Below, one piece after another: positions 35,951 to 45,274 of a stretch of 64,000 nucleotides of DNA; positions within the stretch are counted from its first letter, which is position 1, and each line of letters starts with the position of its first letter. The translations under genes and the position numbers were made by a program. The stretch lies in assembly GCF_000732925.1 (NCBI RefSeq), contig NZ_CP008953.1, forward strand, positions 5,952,001-6,016,000. Direction: 5' to 3'. Origin of the DNA: Amycolatopsis japonica (GTDB lineage: Bacteria > Actinomycetota > Actinomycetes > Mycobacteriales > Pseudonocardiaceae). A model generated the notes under the pieces. The model did not search any database and had not been told where the DNA came from. It saw nothing but the letters and a program-made list of their open reading frames with translations.

Positions 35951-38942
35951 GAACACGGTCGGCAAGGTCGGCGTCAAGGTCACCCCCGACACGAGCAAGT
36001 TCGCCGAAGAGCTGAAGGCGAAGCTCGAACAGATCGAGAAGAACGCCCGGGTAGAGATCCCGGTCGACCTCGACACCAAGGAAGCCGCTGCCCAGTTCCA
36101 GGCCCTGAAGGCTCGCCTGGAGGCCCAAGAGATCAACGCCAAGGTCAACGTCGACCAGAGCGGAATTCGCCGTCTCAGCAGCTCCCTGAGGGCGATCGGC
36201 CAGGACGGCAACCTCTTCACCCGCCTCGGGCAGAGCCTCAGCAGCGCGGGTGCCAGCGCCGAACGTATGGCTCAGGCCATCGTCACGATGCGCCGGGAGA
36301 TGGCCGCGATGGCGGCCCAGACAGCGATCTGGGCGGGGCAGGTCGTCCGGTCTGTCGTATCGATCAACAACGCGAAGACGGCATGGACGGGGCTCCAGCT
36401 CGCCGCGCTCCGGGTGGGCGACACGCTGTCGAAGATCCCCAGCCTCGCCGGCCTCGCTCGTGACCTCGCTCTTACCGGACGAATCGCCGGGATGCTCGCA
36501 GTCGACAAGGTCCAGGCGTTCGGTAAGTCGATCGCCAGCGCCAAGACGTACACCGAGGGCTTCAAAACGGCCATGACGGGCGTCGGCGTCTACGCCATCA
36601 AGGCGTCCGACGCGGTCAGCAACCTTGGCAAGCGGATCAAGTCCATCACCTGGAACGACGTCACGAACGGACTCCGCAACGCCACGCGCTCCGTCGCAAT
36701 GTTCGGACGCTCGGTCAACAAGAACATGGGCAAGAGCGTCGACCGGACGATTCTGGGCGTAGGCAGGGGAATCCGTTCCGCGTTCGACGGCGCGAGCTCA
36801 ATTTTCAAACAGATGGGGGACGCGGTCGGCTCGGCCGCCGGAAAGCTCGGCGAACTGGGCCGTACCGGCTGGATTCTGGTTGGCGTCGTGGTCCTCCTGG
36901 CGCCGCTGATCGGCCTCATAGCTGGTCTGCTGGCGGGCCTGCCGTCCCTGGTATTCGCTTTCGGCGGGGCGATCGCGGCGGTCGCGCTCGGGTTCGAAGG
37001 CATCAAGAAGGCCGCCAGCTCGTTGGGGCCGCAGGTCGACAAGCTGAAGGCGTCGCTCAGCGACACGTTCGCCAAGGGGCTGACTCCGGTCTTCCAGCAG
37101 CTCGGCCAGATCTTCCCCGTCCTACAGACCGGCTTGAACCAGGTCGCGCAGGGCCTCATCCCGATGGCGAAGGCGTTCACGGACGTCGTCACGTCGGCGG
37201 CAGGGATGCAGCAGATCAGCAACATCCTTGCGAACACGGGGAAATTCTTTACCGCGCTCGCGCCGATGGTCACTCAGTTCATGCAAGCGTTCCTCACGCT
37301 CGCCGACGTGGGCTCCCAGTCCTTCGGTGTGCTGAGCGGTGTGCTGGTCGACTTCGCCACCCAGTTCAACCAGATCGTCAACAACCTCAACGCATCCGGC
37401 GCACTGACGAGCGCGCTCCAGGGCCTCGGCAAGGTGACCGGGTCGCTCCTGTCGATGTTCGGCCGGCTGTTCGAAGCGGGCGTGGTGGCCATGGGCCAGC
37501 TCGGCGGACCGCTCTCGACGTTCGTGGACGGGTTCGCCAATGCCCTCGTGGCACTGATGCCCGCGCTGACGTCGATTTCGGGTCTGCTGTTCAACGTCCT
37601 GGGCAAGGCGCTCTCGGCAATCGCACCGGTTATCGAGAAGTTGACCCCCGCCTTCACGATGCTCGCCGACACGCTCGGCTCGCTCCTCGTGGGCGCGATC
37701 GACGGCCTGGCACCGATCCTGACGGCACTGGCCGAGATCCTGGGCACGGTCATCCTGACCGCCCTGCAAGCACTTCAGCCGGTGATCCCGCCGCTCGTGC
37801 AGTTCCTCGGCCAGCTCGGCAAGGTCATCGGCGACGCGCTTCTCCAGGCGTTCCAAGCACTTTCGCCGCTGCTCCCGATCATCGCGAAGGCGATCACCGA
37901 CATCCTGATGGCGGTGACCCCGCTACTTCCGGCGATCATCCAGCTCGTCCAGGCGGGACTTCAGGCGTTCCTCGCGATCGTGATTCCGTTGATCCCGCTG
38001 CTGATCCAGCTCGTGCAGACGGTGCTTCCGATCTTCGTGGAACTGTTCCAGTCGGCCGTCCCGGTCCTGGTACAGGTCGCCCAGGCAATCGCCCAGATCC
38101 TCCCGCCCATCGCGGAAATCGTCGGCACGATCATCACGGCACTGATGCCCGTGTTCGAGGGCGTACTTGCCTTGGTACAGAAGGTATGGCCCGGAATCCG
38201 GGACATCATCCAGGGCGCCATGAAGATCATTTCCGGGATCATCAAGTCGGTCATGGCCGCGCTCAAGGGCGATTGGACCGGCGCCTGGAACGGGATCAAG
38301 GACGTCGTTTCCGGGGCGTGGCAAATGATCAAGGGCGCCGTGAGCGCCGCGATCAACACGGTAATCCACTACGTCCGCGACATGCCCGGCCGGATTCTCA
38401 GTGCCCTTGGGAACCTCGGAGATCTGCTGTGGAAGGCAGGTAAGGCGATCATCGACGGCCTTCTGCGCGGCCTGAAGGCGGCCTGGGGCGCGGTGACGGA
38501 TTTCGTCGGTGGCATCGCGAGCTGGATCAAGAACAACAAGGGCCCGATCTCCTACGACCGTCGGCTCCTTGTCCCCGCCGGTAAGGCGATCATGAACGGC
38601 CTCCACGAAGGACTCTCGCGGGACTTCGAGAAGGTCCGGTCCCTCGTCACCGGTATGGGCGACCGAATCGCGTATGCGTTCGATGGTTCCTCTGTCGGCT
38701 CCGCGTGGGCCCAGTCCGTCCGGGACGGCACCCCCGAGGCGATCAGCTCTGTCGAAGACCTCATGAGCGCGGTCAACAAGACCGCATCCGTGGAGTGGCA
38801 AGGCGCCGTGTCAGCCGACGGGTTCGGCTCCATCGGAGACCGAGTCGCGGCAGCCCTTGCTGGCTGGTCGGTCGATATCGACGGGGACGGAATCGCCCGT
38901 CTCGTGAACAAGTCCAACAACAGGAAGAAGAGGCGAGGGTGA
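35928..38942 (+). CDS. Tape measure protein
   Basis: The 1004-aa protein has an N-terminal coiled-coil region (FAEELKAKLEQIEKNARVEI), hydrophobic segments in the middle (ILVGVVVLLAPLIGLIAGLL, near residues 320-355; further ones around 530-760 rich in Ile, Leu and Pro) and a Gly/Trp C-terminal part (WKAGKAIIDGLLRGLKAAWG). It sets tail length. The ATG lies inside the chaperone gene end. Expected tail length is roughly proportional to this size. Confidence 0.95.
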   Translation: MAKGPGTKNTVGKVGVKVTPDTSKFAEELKAKLEQIEKNARVEIPVDLDTKEAAAQFQALKARLEAQEINAKVNVDQSGIRRLSSSLRAIGQDGNLFTRLGQSLSSAGASAERMAQAIVTMRREMAAMAAQTAIWAGQVVRSVVSINNAKTAWTGLQLAALRVGDTLSKIPSLAGLARDLALTGRIAGMLAVDKVQAFGKSIASAKTYTEGFKTAMTGVGVYAIKASDAVSNLGKRIKSITWNDVTNGLRNATRSVAMFGRSVNKNMGKSVDRTILGVGRGIRSAFDGASSIFKQMGDAVGSAAGKLGELGRTGWILVGVVVLLAPLIGLIAGLLAGLPSLVFAFGGAIAAVALGFEGIKKAASSLGPQVDKLKASLSDTFAKGLTPVFQQLGQIFPVLQTGLNQVAQGLIPMAKAFTDVVTSAAGMQQISNILANTGKFFTALAPMVTQFMQAFLTLADVGSQSFGVLSGVLVDFATQFNQIVNNLNASGALTSALQGLGKVTGSLLSMFGRLFEAGVVAMGQLGGPLSTFVDGFANALVALMPALTSISGLLFNVLGKALSAIAPVIEKLTPAFTMLADTLGSLLVGAIDGLAPILTALAEILGTVILTALQALQPVIPPLVQFLGQLGKVIGDALLQAFQALSPLLPIIAKAITDILMAVTPLLPAIIQLVQAGLQAFLAIVIPLIPLLIQLVQTVLPIFVELFQSAVPVLVQVAQAIAQILPPIAEIVGTIITALMPVFEGVLALVQKVWPGIRDIIQGAMKIISGIIKSVMAALKGDWTGAWNGIKDVVSGAWQMIKGAVSAAINTVIHYVRDMPGRILSALGNLGDLLWKAGKAIIDGLLRGLKAAWGAVTDFVGGIASWIKNNKGPISYDRRLLVPAGKAIMNGLHEGLSRDFEKVRSLVTGMGDRIAYAFDGSSVGSAWAQSVRDGTPEAISSVEDLMSAVNKTASVEWQGAVSADGFGSIGDRVAAALAGWSVDIDGDGIARLVNKSNNRKKRRG

Positions 38943-39790
38943 TAGACGCAACCTGGTACCTCGGACCACTGGGCGATCTTCGCCCGCTCACGGTTCCCGA
39001 GGGCGGCATGAAGACCTCGGTGGTCCGGTACGGAGGCGTCCACCAAGCGCTCTCTGGCGCCCGGACGATGGACGTGACGGGACACCGTGCCGAATACGAG
39101 TTCGAGTGGAAGTACCTGGAGCGGTCCGAGTGGATGTGGCTGGAGGCCCTGCACCTCCGCCACATTCCCGGCCCGTTCGCACTGCTAAACCCGCTTCGTA
39201 AGAACCGGCTGTCCGCTTCGGCCTCCTCGTTGATCCCTACGAGCGTGACCGGTGTGGGTCTCGACCTGACGCGGTACACATATTCCTGGGACAACTCGTA
39301 TCCGGCCGACGAATTGGCCGGTCCCGGCGTCCGAGCGTTGCGGCTGGACTCGTGGACTTCCGTAGGCGTGGGCCATATGCGATTCGACGGCTTCCGGCCC
39401 ACGGCTGTGCGCGTAGGTGAGCAGATCACGGCGTCTGTGTGGCTGAAAGCGCCGGCCGACCCGAGCGCACTGCTTGCACTCGACTACACCGACCGGGACG
39501 GCAACCAGGTCACGAGTCCGCCGTGGGAGGCACAGGCGGTGACTTCCGCTTGGGCCCGTTACTCGATCACGAAGACCGTCCCCGCTGGCGTCGCCGGTGT
39601 CCGGTTCGCAGTACTCACCGGGGCCGCTGCCCCGGCCATGTCCATGGCAGCCCCACAAGTCGAACTGGGGCCTGCTCCGACTTCCTGGGAGCCGGGGGGT
39701 GCCGCACCACGCGTGCTTATCGACCAGCTCGCCTCCACCTCCCCGATCTTCCCCCTGACCGACTGCTCACTGACCCTCTTGGAGGCGTAA
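38939..39790 (+). CDS. Distal tail protein (Dit-like) with carbohydrate-binding-like insert
   Basis: GTG 38939 overlaps the tape measure stop (GTGA). The 283-aa product starts WYLGPLGDLRPLTVPEGG and has TGHRAEYEFEWKYLERSEWM of the actinophage distal tail family. A second half (ITASVWLKAPADPSALLALD, YTDRDGNQVTSPPWEAQA) resembles carbohydrate-binding jelly-roll modules. It should form the hub below the tail tube and may touch the cell surface. Confidence 0.82.
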   Translation: MIDATWYLGPLGDLRPLTVPEGGMKTSVVRYGGVHQALSGARTMDVTGHRAEYEFEWKYLERSEWMWLEALHLRHIPGPFALLNPLRKNRLSASASSLIPTSVTGVGLDLTRYTYSWDNSYPADELAGPGVRALRLDSWTSVGVGHMRFDGFRPTAVRVGEQITASVWLKAPADPSALLALDYTDRDGNQVTSPPWEAQAVTSAWARYSITKTVPAGVAGVRFAVLTGAAAPAMSMAAPQVELGPAPTSWEPGGAAPRVLIDQLASTSPIFPLTDCSLTLLEA

Positions 39791-42255
39791 TGCAGAAGAC
39801 TGGCGACTCCACGCGGGACGCTGCGGCGGAGGTCGCGATCCTGAGCAATGAGCGCCGGATTCGTCCGCGTGTCCTCGTCGACTGGGACAACGACGGCCAG
39901 TACGCCCATGCACTCTCGGACCTCTCGCCGTTCGTATCGAACGCCGTCACGGACCGGAGCCTAAAGGGCTCGGCCCCCGAGGAGCTGATGCTCATCGAGG
40001 GTGCGGCAGCGGCTGAGCTGACGTTCACATTCTCTGGTCAGCACGAGAGCCTGCCCATGACTGCCGTCTTCAGCCCGTACAACGGAAACTCGCCGTTCTA
40101 CCTGAAATCGCTGGTGGGCCAGGAGGTTCAGTACGCCCTCGGCGTAGATACCGTACTCGGCACGGTCTGGTACCCCCAGTTCGTCGGGAACATTCGAACG
40201 ACCACCCCGGACCGTGCCTCGGGCACTGTCGAGGTCACGGCGCTCGACCGTGTCGAGAAGCTGCGCCGGCCGGTCAACCTGCCCCCGTGGGCGATCTCGG
40301 AATACTGGATCACGCGCGGCCGAACTGTGGGACAGCTCGTTACCTCGACGGGCGTGATCGACTCCTGCCTCCGGATGTGCGACACGGCGGCGAGCACGTA
40401 CCGGCCGACGCTTCGCGAGGACATGGACGTCCCTGACGGATCTATCGATGGCCCCGGGGTGTTCGTCACGGGCAACGGTTCGTACCTGCCGACGATCGGC
40501 TGGATGGACAACACCAACGCCGTCACCTACGACTTCCCGGCCACCGAGGTGGACGGGACTCCGGAGTACCGCACGATTGGCCGGCCTCACCCCGGCTCGC
40601 CGGACCAGACGATCCGGCCGCAGGCGCTGACCGCGATGCGGGACGCGATCGGGAACAAGAAGGTCTACTGGGTCTCCGACCGCACGCAAATGACGACCGA
40701 CGGCACGCACTACATGGGTTTCACGCTCGCGTTTGATCCGGCTGACCCCAACACGAACTGGTACCTCACAGCGCCGCAGACGGAGTTGATGTCCTGCCGG
40801 ATCGGACACCTGAACGTCATCAAGATCGTGCTGCGGAGCGGACAGCTCTGGGCCCGGATCTCGTATGGAGATCCGGGCGACGGCAGCGGCACGCACTACG
40901 ACTCGGTCAAGATCACGATTCCGGCTGGACAGCAGACCATCGACGTCTTCGCCGTATGGGAGCCCTCGCTTACGACGCAAACGAAGGTGGCCTTCCGCGT
41001 CGGGGACTCGAAGATCGGCTGGACCAACGTGGCACCGACGGTCCCCATAACCGCCGACGACCAACTTCTTGGGGTTGTCATCGTCCGGCACGCGATGGCC
41101 ATGAGCGACATCGGCTACTCGTTCCGGCACATCGGTGGGAACACTGCCGACCCGTTCGAGTTCTCCGAGCCCTGGCTTCATCGCCAGGCGAAGTACGCGG
41201 CGGTGCTCGACCCGGGACTGAACCGGTTCTCGTACATGCCGAATCGGGACGGGAGCGATGCGTGGGACCTCATCACCGAGGTTGCGGCGGCCGAGTTTGG
41301 TTCGGTCTTCTGGGACGAGGCCGGGAACTTCCGGTTCTGGAATCTGGACACGATCTTGGGGAAGAGGGACAGTCCGGTTAGGACGGTCACCCTGGACCAC
41401 CTGACGAACCTCCAGATGACCAACTCCTTGGACTCTGTACGGAACACCTACTCGGCCGTTATCCGACGCCGTCGCGCGGTCGATAGGGGAACTGCCTACA
41501 CGGCCGGAACAGCCGACGAGTTCTACCTGGACAAGGGGCAGATGAAGACGTTCACGTTCTTCCTCGACGACGTCCAGCAGTTCGACCCGAGGCGGCTGAC
41601 TCGGTTCACGGGCAGGTCCGACTGGACCCAGTGGTGGCCACTGTGGACGGACGCGTCAAGGCAGGGCTACGTGTTTCAGGAGTACCGGAACGGCGCTTGG
41701 GCCGAGCCCTTCCTGACAGGGGGGCCGGATGTCTCGTTCCACCTCGACGGCGAGGGCAACGCCACCGCCACGATCTACAACAACTGGGACACGCCGATTC
41801 GCTTCTGCACCAACGACGGCGCTCCCGCCCTGCGGGTCGTTGGCACCAAGTTGACCGAGATCGAGACGGCGACGTTCACGACAACGGACCGACCTTCGGT
41901 GCTCCAGTACGGTGCACGGAACCTGGAATTGACCGGCGACTGGTACCAGGACTACTACAACGCGGCCGGGATGCTTACGAAGCTCCTGGGCCGCACGAAG
42001 CAGCCGATTCCGGCCACAGACGCCGTGGAGATTGCGGGCGACCCGCGTCTCCAGCTCGGAGACTGCGTAGAGGCCACGGACCCTGACGGGTTCGGAGAGC
42101 GCCTGGTTTTGCAGATCTTCGGCATCCGCCGGGTGTTCGATGTGGACACCGGTCTCACCGACACCCTCACCGTCGAAGCAGCCCAGCCCGCTGGCGTTGG
42201 CCTTTGGGACAGCCCGCAATACGGGCGCTGGGACGAGACTTTCCTTTGGAGCTAA
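39790..42255 (+). CDS. Minor tail protein (tail hub, Tal-like), 821 aa
   Basis: The ATG shares a base with the previous stop (TAATG). The N-terminal part (RRIRPRVLVDWDNDGQYAHA) and AELTFTFSGQHESLPMTAVF, GTVEVTALDRVEKLRRPVNL are typical of actinophage baseplate hub proteins. A middle part (WYLTAPQTELMSCRIGHLNV, then LWARISYGDPGDGSG) looks like a lectin-type insert. Likely involved in cell binding. Confidence 0.85.
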   Translation: MQKTGDSTRDAAAEVAILSNERRIRPRVLVDWDNDGQYAHALSDLSPFVSNAVTDRSLKGSAPEELMLIEGAAAAELTFTFSGQHESLPMTAVFSPYNGNSPFYLKSLVGQEVQYALGVDTVLGTVWYPQFVGNIRTTTPDRASGTVEVTALDRVEKLRRPVNLPPWAISEYWITRGRTVGQLVTSTGVIDSCLRMCDTAASTYRPTLREDMDVPDGSIDGPGVFVTGNGSYLPTIGWMDNTNAVTYDFPATEVDGTPEYRTIGRPHPGSPDQTIRPQALTAMRDAIGNKKVYWVSDRTQMTTDGTHYMGFTLAFDPADPNTNWYLTAPQTELMSCRIGHLNVIKIVLRSGQLWARISYGDPGDGSGTHYDSVKITIPAGQQTIDVFAVWEPSLTTQTKVAFRVGDSKIGWTNVAPTVPITADDQLLGVVIVRHAMAMSDIGYSFRHIGGNTADPFEFSEPWLHRQAKYAAVLDPGLNRFSYMPNRDGSDAWDLITEVAAAEFGSVFWDEAGNFRFWNLDTILGKRDSPVRTVTLDHLTNLQMTNSLDSVRNTYSAVIRRRRAVDRGTAYTAGTADEFYLDKGQMKTFTFFLDDVQQFDPRRLTRFTGRSDWTQWWPLWTDASRQGYVFQEYRNGAWAEPFLTGGPDVSFHLDGEGNATATIYNNWDTPIRFCTNDGAPALRVVGTKLTEIETATFTTTDRPSVLQYGARNLELTGDWYQDYYNAAGMLTKLLGRTKQPIPATDAVEIAGDPRLQLGDCVEATDPDGFGERLVLQIFGIRRVFDVDTGLTDTLTVEAAQPAGVGLWDSPQYGRWDETFLWS

Positions 42256-42259
42256 CACA

Positions 42260-42919
42260 ATGGCTATTCAGCCTATGGCGAACGCCACCCCGAAGGCGGT
42301 GGCGTCGTCCGTCGAATACAACAAGGTCACTGCGAACATCCGGGATCTGGACGCACGCGTCACGCCCCTAACGACCAACATGGGCGACCGGGGAGCCCGG
42401 GACACCGTGTACGCCGAGATCCAGAATCTCCGCAACGTCGCGTTGAACTCGACGAGCGGGAACGTGGCGCTCTCAGGCCGACTGTCTGACATCGGCCGCC
42501 AGGTGGTGTACGTGCAGCCTGGCGGCGGCACGGCGCAGTCCATCCCGAACAACGGAGTGGCCCACATCCTTGAGTTCCCAACGGTGCGGGTGCCGGATTC
42601 GACCATCATCACGGCCTCCGGGACCAATAACAGCGCCTTCATCGTGAAGAAGGCAGGGACCTACGCCATCTCGATGGCGTACCGCCTTACCAACAACTCC
42701 GCTGGCGTAGAGACCGGGATCTTGATCAATGACGTGCTCAAGACGGGCATGTCGGGCGGCGTGATCATGGGCGTGGCGAGCTACAACGCCAAGCTCGCTG
42801 TGAACGACGTCATTAAGACCCGCCTCTACCACTCCTCCGCAGGTTCTCGGCAAGCCGACAGCGGCGCGGGCGACTGGTCGCACATCGCTATTACCTACCT
42901 CGGCCCCGGCGGGTCCTAA
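42260..42919 (+). CDS. Minor tail / receptor-binding candidate, 219 aa
   Basis: The N-terminal 70 residues are polar and helical. The C-terminal half (NNSAFIVKKAGTYAISMAYR, GVETGILINDVLKTGMSGGV, GDWSHIAITYLGPGGS) has the beta pattern of C1q/TNF-like jelly-roll heads common on phage fibres. It is the last clear tail gene and a good candidate for host recognition. Confidence 0.7.
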   Translation: MAIQPMANATPKAVASSVEYNKVTANIRDLDARVTPLTTNMGDRGARDTVYAEIQNLRNVALNSTSGNVALSGRLSDIGRQVVYVQPGGGTAQSIPNNGVAHILEFPTVRVPDSTIITASGTNNSAFIVKKAGTYAISMAYRLTNNSAGVETGILINDVLKTGMSGGVIMGVASYNAKLAVNDVIKTRLYHSSAGSRQADSGAGDWSHIAITYLGPGGS

Positions 42920-42933
42920 CTGAACGGGAAAGT

Positions 42934-43245
42934 ATGCCTACCTTCGTTCGCAAGCCCAACGTATTCGATGAGTTTCAGATCACCGAGGGAACTACGCTCG
43001 ACGATCTCGTGACCTTCGTCGGCGATGCCCCGGGCTTGATCCTGACGGCCCTCGACCGATCCCCCGACGGGCCGGAATTCATCCTCCGTGGTCGGTACAC
43101 GCCAGGGGATATCACCTCGATCTACCTGGAGATGCGCCCGGGTGGATATTTCCGCATCGAACGCGGACCCATTCGTTTCGGCATCCTCGTGAGCTTCGAG
43201 GAGACGAGCCTTTTCGACGAACCGTGGTTCGTCAGGGAGACGTGA
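42934..43245 (+). CDS. Hypothetical protein, 103 aa
   Basis: The ATG follows GGGAAAGT. The product begins TFVRKPNVFDEFQITEGTTL and is beta-rich (GPEFILRGRYTPGDITSIYL, YFRIERGPIRFGILVSFEE). Similar small proteins often follow minor tail genes in actinophages. Function unknown. Confidence 0.72.
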   Translation: MPTFVRKPNVFDEFQITEGTTLDDLVTFVGDAPGLILTALDRSPDGPEFILRGRYTPGDITSIYLEMRPGGYFRIERGPIRFGILVSFEETSLFDEPWFVRET

Positions 43246-43252
43246 TTTCGCT

Positions 43253-43501
43253 ATGACCAACCCCACCGATGAGCCGGGCTTCCTCCTACGAATGATCCTC
43301 GACAAGCTCAACGTCCTGGACGGAAAGCTCGACGGCCAGTCCGAGAAGCTTGTTTCCCATGAGATCCGGCTCTCTGCCGTCGAAAAGACGCAGGAGGAGC
43401 AGAAGACCGCGAAGTCCGGCGCCTGGAAGCAGTGGGCCGCGATCGGCGTAGCAATCCTCGCCGCCCTCCTGAATTGGCTCCTCCCCCTCATCACCAAGTA
43501 A
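43253..43501 (+). CDS. Coiled-coil membrane protein, holin or hemolysin XhlA-like, 82 aa
   Basis: Residues 12-55 form a coiled coil (MILDKLNVLDGKLDGQSEKL, HEIRLSAVEKTQEEQKTAKS) and residues about 60-80 a transmembrane helix (WAAIGVAILAALLNWLLPLI). This is the XhlA-like pattern found next to lysins. It may assist holin function. Confidence 0.72.
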   Translation: MTNPTDEPGFLLRMILDKLNVLDGKLDGQSEKLVSHEIRLSAVEKTQEEQKTAKSGAWKQWAAIGVAILAALLNWLLPLITK

Positions 43502-43509
43502 GGAGAGAC

Positions 43510-44454
43510 GTGCCCACGTACTCCGAGTACTGGGTGGACTATTCCGCTCGCAAGATATCGGGCGCCGCGATGGCGGCTGCCCGGATCGGCCCTAACGGAG
43601 AGCGGTGCACCGGAACGATCCGGTACATCGACGCCCCCCATCTCCTCTCCACGAAGCACACGAACAAGTCCGAGTACGACGACCTGATCGCCCACGGGCT
43701 CAAGGTCCGCCTCGTCCACCAGGGCAACACAAAGGACGCCGATTCCGGCTTCCACGGCGGTGTGAGCCGCGCGCGCCGCGCGAAGGCGGGAGCCGACCAC
43801 CTGGGCTACACCGGGGTCATCTTCTTCACCAACGACCGGACGACCCTCCCGGACCCGGCCGCCTGGCGGGCCTATCTCGACGGCGCTGCCTCCGTCCTGG
43901 GCCGGGAACGTGTTGGGGCTTATGGGTTTGCCAACGCACTGAACGCCGCCGTAGGGCACGCGTCAGCCTTCTGGCAGGCCGGCCGCGAAAGCGACCTCGT
44001 CCCCCACACGAACGTCTACCAGTGGAACAACGGCCGGGTCTACATCTCCGGCACGGAATGCGACCTGAACAAGGTCATTAGGGACTACGTCCCCGGCGGA
44101 TCTTCCGCCCCGTCCACCCCCACCACCACACAGGAAGATGAGGACGACGAGGTGTCGTACTACCCGAAGGAACTGCCCGTCTCGATGAACGAGTCGGGCG
44201 TGACCCTGCCGTGGGACGGCCGCGCTGCGGTCCTGAACGTCGCCAGCACGGGGACGGTCGTGTTCGTCGGTAAGCCCCTGAATTGGGGCCCTCGCGGCGG
44301 AACCGGCGGCGGAGACACCACCGTTCCGGGCGTGAACCCGAGCCGTGTCGAAGTCAACCAGCCGGGCCAGTACCACATCCCGGCGGGCACGACCCGGATC
44401 TACTACCGATGGTCCTGCGCCACTCCGCACTTCGTGTGGGTCAAGGCCACCTGA
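43510..44454 (+). CDS. Endolysin, DUF1906 glycoside-hydrolase-like
   Basis: From GTG 43510 (AAGGAGAGAC ribosome site) the 314-aa protein starts with the DUF1906/Rv2525c-like TIM-barrel domain (YWVDYSARKISGAAMAAARI, TGTIRYIDAPHLLSTKHTNK, LVHQGNTKDADSGFHGG, TGVIFFTNDR, YQWNNGRVYISGTECDLN). An acidic Thr/Pro linker (SAPSTPTTTQEDEDDE) leads to a beta-rich C-terminal module that may bind the cell wall. It is expected to cut peptidoglycan at lysis. Confidence 0.85.
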   Translation: MPTYSEYWVDYSARKISGAAMAAARIGPNGERCTGTIRYIDAPHLLSTKHTNKSEYDDLIAHGLKVRLVHQGNTKDADSGFHGGVSRARRAKAGADHLGYTGVIFFTNDRTTLPDPAAWRAYLDGAASVLGRERVGAYGFANALNAAVGHASAFWQAGRESDLVPHTNVYQWNNGRVYISGTECDLNKVIRDYVPGGSSAPSTPTTTQEDEDDEVSYYPKELPVSMNESGVTLPWDGRAAVLNVASTGTVVFVGKPLNWGPRGGTGGGDTTVPGVNPSRVEVNQPGQYHIPAGTTRIYYRWSCATPHFVWVKAT

Positions 44455-44489
44455 TTTCTTACAACGGCCATAGGCCGGAAAGGAACCAC

Positions 44490-44753
44490 ATGAACAAGCT
44501 CGGCGAGTACGCGAAGGCGATCCTGGCTCTGGTTTTCGGGCTCAGCCCGGCGGCCGTAGTCGGCGTCCTGGCCCTCTTCGGGGTCAGCCTGGACGAAGCT
44601 ACCGTGACCGCTGTCCTGGTCGGCCTGTCTCCCCTGGTCGCCGCCCTCGGCGTGGCCGTGGGCCCGGCGAACAAGCCGAAGACCCCGAAGACGGCCGGCG
44701 AGCTTGACCCCTCGGCCGCACTGTTCGACTCCTGGTACGAGAAGAACGCCTAA
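44490..44753 (+). CDS. Holin candidate, 87 aa
   Basis: The ATG follows AAAGGAACCAC. Two hydrophobic segments (about residues 9-30, ILALVFGLSPAAVVGVLALF, and 38-57, VTAVLVGLSPLVAALGVAVG) are followed by a polar C-terminal tail. Placed directly after the endolysin, it fits a class II-type holin. Confidence 0.78.
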   Translation: MNKLGEYAKAILALVFGLSPAAVVGVLALFGVSLDEATVTAVLVGLSPLVAALGVAVGPANKPKTPKTAGELDPSAALFDSWYEKNA

Positions 44754-44964
44754 GTTGATCAGGTGACGATAGTCACATCGGCAATTTTCGTGGCAGCATA
44801 AGCCACGTTTCCCCAGTTCAGGACGGTCGGCCAGCTCAGAGCCGCCCAAGGGGGTCGTTGTACGTATGGCCCCAAGGCGGTTTAGACAGGAAGGTGATAG
44901 CTATTGCTGTCACCGCTCTGTCGGGGACTTCCGTTGCTGCGCGGGAACGCCCATCATCGGTCCC

Positions 44965-45213
44965 ATGACCACCCCGAACACCCCGGCTCCCACACCGCAT
45001 TCGCAGCCCGATCCGTCGAACTCGGACGGTCCTCTGAACAAGCTGATTGACCGCCTCCCGAAGGAAGTCGGCCCCGGCTGGTTCCTTCTCGCACTCCTGG
45101 TCCTCGTACTCGGAGTCATCGGTGTCACGTACATCGCAGGCTTCTGGATCGCCGCTGCGGGTGGCCTGATCGGCCTCGCAGCGCTATTCGCAGCGATCCA
45201 GAAACGTAAATGA
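44965..45213 (+). CDS. Second small membrane protein, holin-like, 82 aa
   Basis: From ATG 44965 the N-terminus is Pro/Ser-rich and polar. Two membrane segments follow (GWFLLALLVLVLGVIGVTYI and FWIAAAGGLIGLAALFAAIQ), ending in KRK. It may be a second holin or antiholin. The 211 bases upstream of this start (44754-44964) hold no gene that I can support. It is the last rightward gene before the terminator. Confidence 0.7.
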   Translation: MTTPNTPAPTPHSQPDPSNSDGPLNKLIDRLPKEVGPGWFLLALLVLVLGVIGVTYIAGFWIAAAGGLIGLAALFAAIQKRK

Positions 45214-45224
45214 AGCGACGAAAA

Positions 45225-45270
45225 GCCCCCTCCCCGGCCCCGTTATGGGACTGGAGAGGGGGCCTTTTTT
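45225..45270. terminator. Bidirectional terminator after late arm
   Basis: GCCCCCTC/GAGGGGGC stem (45225-45232 with 45256-45263) with TTTTTT on + and an A-tract on the other side. It lies between the late arm and the convergent integrase. Same stem as at 3669. Confidence 0.88.
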
Positions 45271-45274
45271 CGTT

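Noticed and set aside
45225..45270. Attachment site beside the integrase at the terminator
   Set aside because: The shared stem with 3669 is explained by terminator structure; the true cores at 634 and 46808 restore a host gene frame.
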